Below are positions 5,632-6,597 of a DNA stretch of 6,597 nucleotides, in pieces. The translations under genes and the position numbers were made by a program. Position 1 is the stretch's first letter, and each line of letters opens with the position of its first letter. The notes under the pieces were generated by a model. That model ran no database searches, had not been told where the DNA came from, and saw nothing but the letters and a program-made list of their open reading frames with translations. The stretch comes from Thermoplasmata archaeon (GTDB lineage Archaea; Thermoplasmatota; Thermoplasmata; UBA184), in assembly GCA_027314845.1 (NCBI GenBank), contig DAHVAA010000090.1:1-6597 (forward strand), written 5' to 3'.

Positions 5632-6597
5632 GTGGAGCGCTCCCGTGCGGCGCCCCAAAGCGCGTCGAACGGAGCCCGCTCGCCCCCGACGCTCGCGGTG
5701 GTCGACATCGGCTCGAACACGGCCCGCCTGGTCGTCTTTGAGACGGCGGCCGAGACCGTCCGCGCGATCTACGAGACGAAAGACGTCCCCCGCCTCGGTT
5801 CCCACCCCGCCGCCGGGGGTCGCCTGAGCGAGGAGGCATTCGCGCGGGGTCTGGCCATGGCCCGTCGATTCGCGGGCGTGGTCGAGCATCTCGGCGTGAG
5901 TCGCACGATCGCCGTCGCCACCAGCGCGGTCCGCGACGCTCCGAACGGGCCGGAGTTCGTTCGGGAGGTCGAGCGGTCCGCGGGGCTGTCGGTCCGCATC
6001 CTCTCGGGAACGGAGGAGGCCCGGTACGGGTATCTCGGCGTAGCGAGCGCGTGGGAGCTCTCGAGCGACCTCGTGCTCGACCTGGGGGGCGGTTCGCTCC
6101 AGCTCGCCGAGGTTCGCGAGGGGGAGCTGCGAAACTCCGTCAGCCTTCCACTCGGTGTGCTCCGCCTCACCCAGCGATTCCTGGAGCACGACCCGCCGAA
6201 GCGCCGGGAGCTCGAGGCGCTCGAGGAGCACGTGCGGGCGACCCTCACGAGTGCGATGGAAGCGTTCGGCGGGAGCGGCTACCGCCTTTTCGGGATCGGC
6301 GGCACGGTGCGCGCCCTCGCCCGCGCCGCGATCGAGCTTCGCGAGTACCCGGTCCGCCGGGTCCACGGCTATCCGCTCTACGACCACGACATCGAAGCGC
6401 TCCGGGAGCTCCTCGGGGATATGCCGGCGGCAAAGCGGCGCGCGGTCCCGGGGATCGGGGCCGACCGAGCCGACGTGGTGCTCGCCGGTCTCGCCGTCTT
6501 CACCGAGCTGCTGCGCGCCGCGCGCGCCGAGCGGATCGTCGTCTCGGGGACCGGGATCCGCGAGGGGATCGCCCTCGAGGCGGTCGGGGCGAAACTG
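5632..6597 (+). CDS. ppx: Ppx/GppA-family exopolyphosphatase, 3' end outside window
   Basis: Ppx/GppA enzymes belong to the ASKHA fold and remove terminal phosphates from polyphosphate or the gamma phosphate of pppGpp. The 322 codons seen include the phosphate-1 motif VVDIGSNT (residues 23-30), the SGTEEAR segment (125-131) that holds the catalytic Glu region, the phosphate-2 motif DLGGGS (150-155), GIGGT (221-225) and VSGTGIREGIALE near the edge, which normally closes the two-lobed phosphatase core. The protein is thus almost complete if it is the short, single-domain type, but a C-terminal extension beyond the window cannot be excluded. The first 20 residues are Ser/Arg/Pro-rich and outside the conserved core. 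The start is GTG with a TATA-like box 26 nt upstream. The divergent CHAD neighbour favours polyphosphate as substrate rather than pppGpp. Confidence 0.93.
   Translation, partial: MERSRAAPQSASNGARSPPTLAVVDIGSNTARLVVFETAAETVRAIYETKDVPRLGSHPAAGGRLSEEAFARGLAMARRFAGVVEHLGVSRTIAVATSAVRDAPNGPEFVREVERSAGLSVRILSGTEEARYGYLGVASAWELSSDLVLDLGGGSLQLAEVREGELRNSVSLPLGVLRLTQRFLEHDPPKRRELEALEEHVRATLTSAMEAFGGSGYRLFGIGGTVRALARAAIELREYPVRRVHGYPLYDHDIEALRELLGDMPAAKRRAVPGIGADRADVVLAGLAVFTELLRAARAERIVVSGTGIREGIALEAVGAKL

Noticed and set aside
5527..6387. Long open minus-strand frame that continues from the CHAD gene through the region opposite ppx
   Set aside because: It is antisense to the motif-rich Ppx protein, has no recognisable domain, and is explained by the scarcity of stop codons at this GC content. 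The CHAD homology begins only near 5526.
1..6597. CRISPR array, tRNA/rRNA genes, insertion sequence or prophage
   Set aside because: No spaced direct repeats, no tRNA-like cloverleaf and no transposase, integrase or phage structural protein was seen on reading either strand. A covariance-model search was not possible.

Overview
This is a GC-rich, densely coded chromosomal fragment that most likely comes from an archaeon. The main evidence is transcriptional. Several genes start with GTG, have no usable Shine-Dalgarno sequence, and carry an AT-rich TATA-like box about 25 nt upstream of the first codon. That is the arrangement of leaderless archaeal transcripts. A thioredoxin-reductase-like flavoprotein without a working NADPH site fits enzymes known from Thermoplasma and methanogens. 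A high-GC Thermoplasmata-type lineage is my best guess, but this is inference; no rRNA or other taxonomic marker is present.

Layout. (1) 1-775, minus strand: carA, the glutaminase subunit of carbamoyl-phosphate synthetase, cut by the left window edge. (2) 776-900: divergent promoter region. (3) 901-1896, plus strand: thioredoxin-reductase-like FAD protein with a CLLC redox pair and degenerate NADPH motifs. It converges on the next gene, with a 27-nt gap holding a GC hairpin. (4) 1924-5526, minus strand: four genes read in the order CHAD-domain protein, DNA methyltransferase with an N-terminal winged helix, tandem zinc-ribbon protein, HAD phosphatase. The gaps are 42, 45 and 90 nt, and TATA-like boxes before the methyltransferase and before the HAD gene suggest at least partly separate transcripts. 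(5) 5527-5631: second divergent promoter region. (6) 5632 to the right edge, plus strand: Ppx/GppA-type exopolyphosphatase, nearly complete.

How the genes relate. CHAD proteins are known polyphosphate-associated proteins and Ppx/GppA enzymes hydrolyse polyphosphate, so the divergent CHAD/ppx pair looks like a small polyphosphate-handling locus. The methyltransferase has no restriction endonuclease beside it. The zinc-ribbon protein directly downstream of it is probably co-transcribed. The carA, flavoprotein and HAD genes look like ordinary metabolic neighbours.

No RNA genes, CRISPR array, insertion sequence or phage gene is visible. The most interesting items are the NADPH-independent reductase candidate, the polyphosphate pair, the solitary wHTH-methyltransferase and the internally duplicated zinc ribbon with one Cys-to-Asp ligand change. 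I did not find a convincing new multi-gene system.
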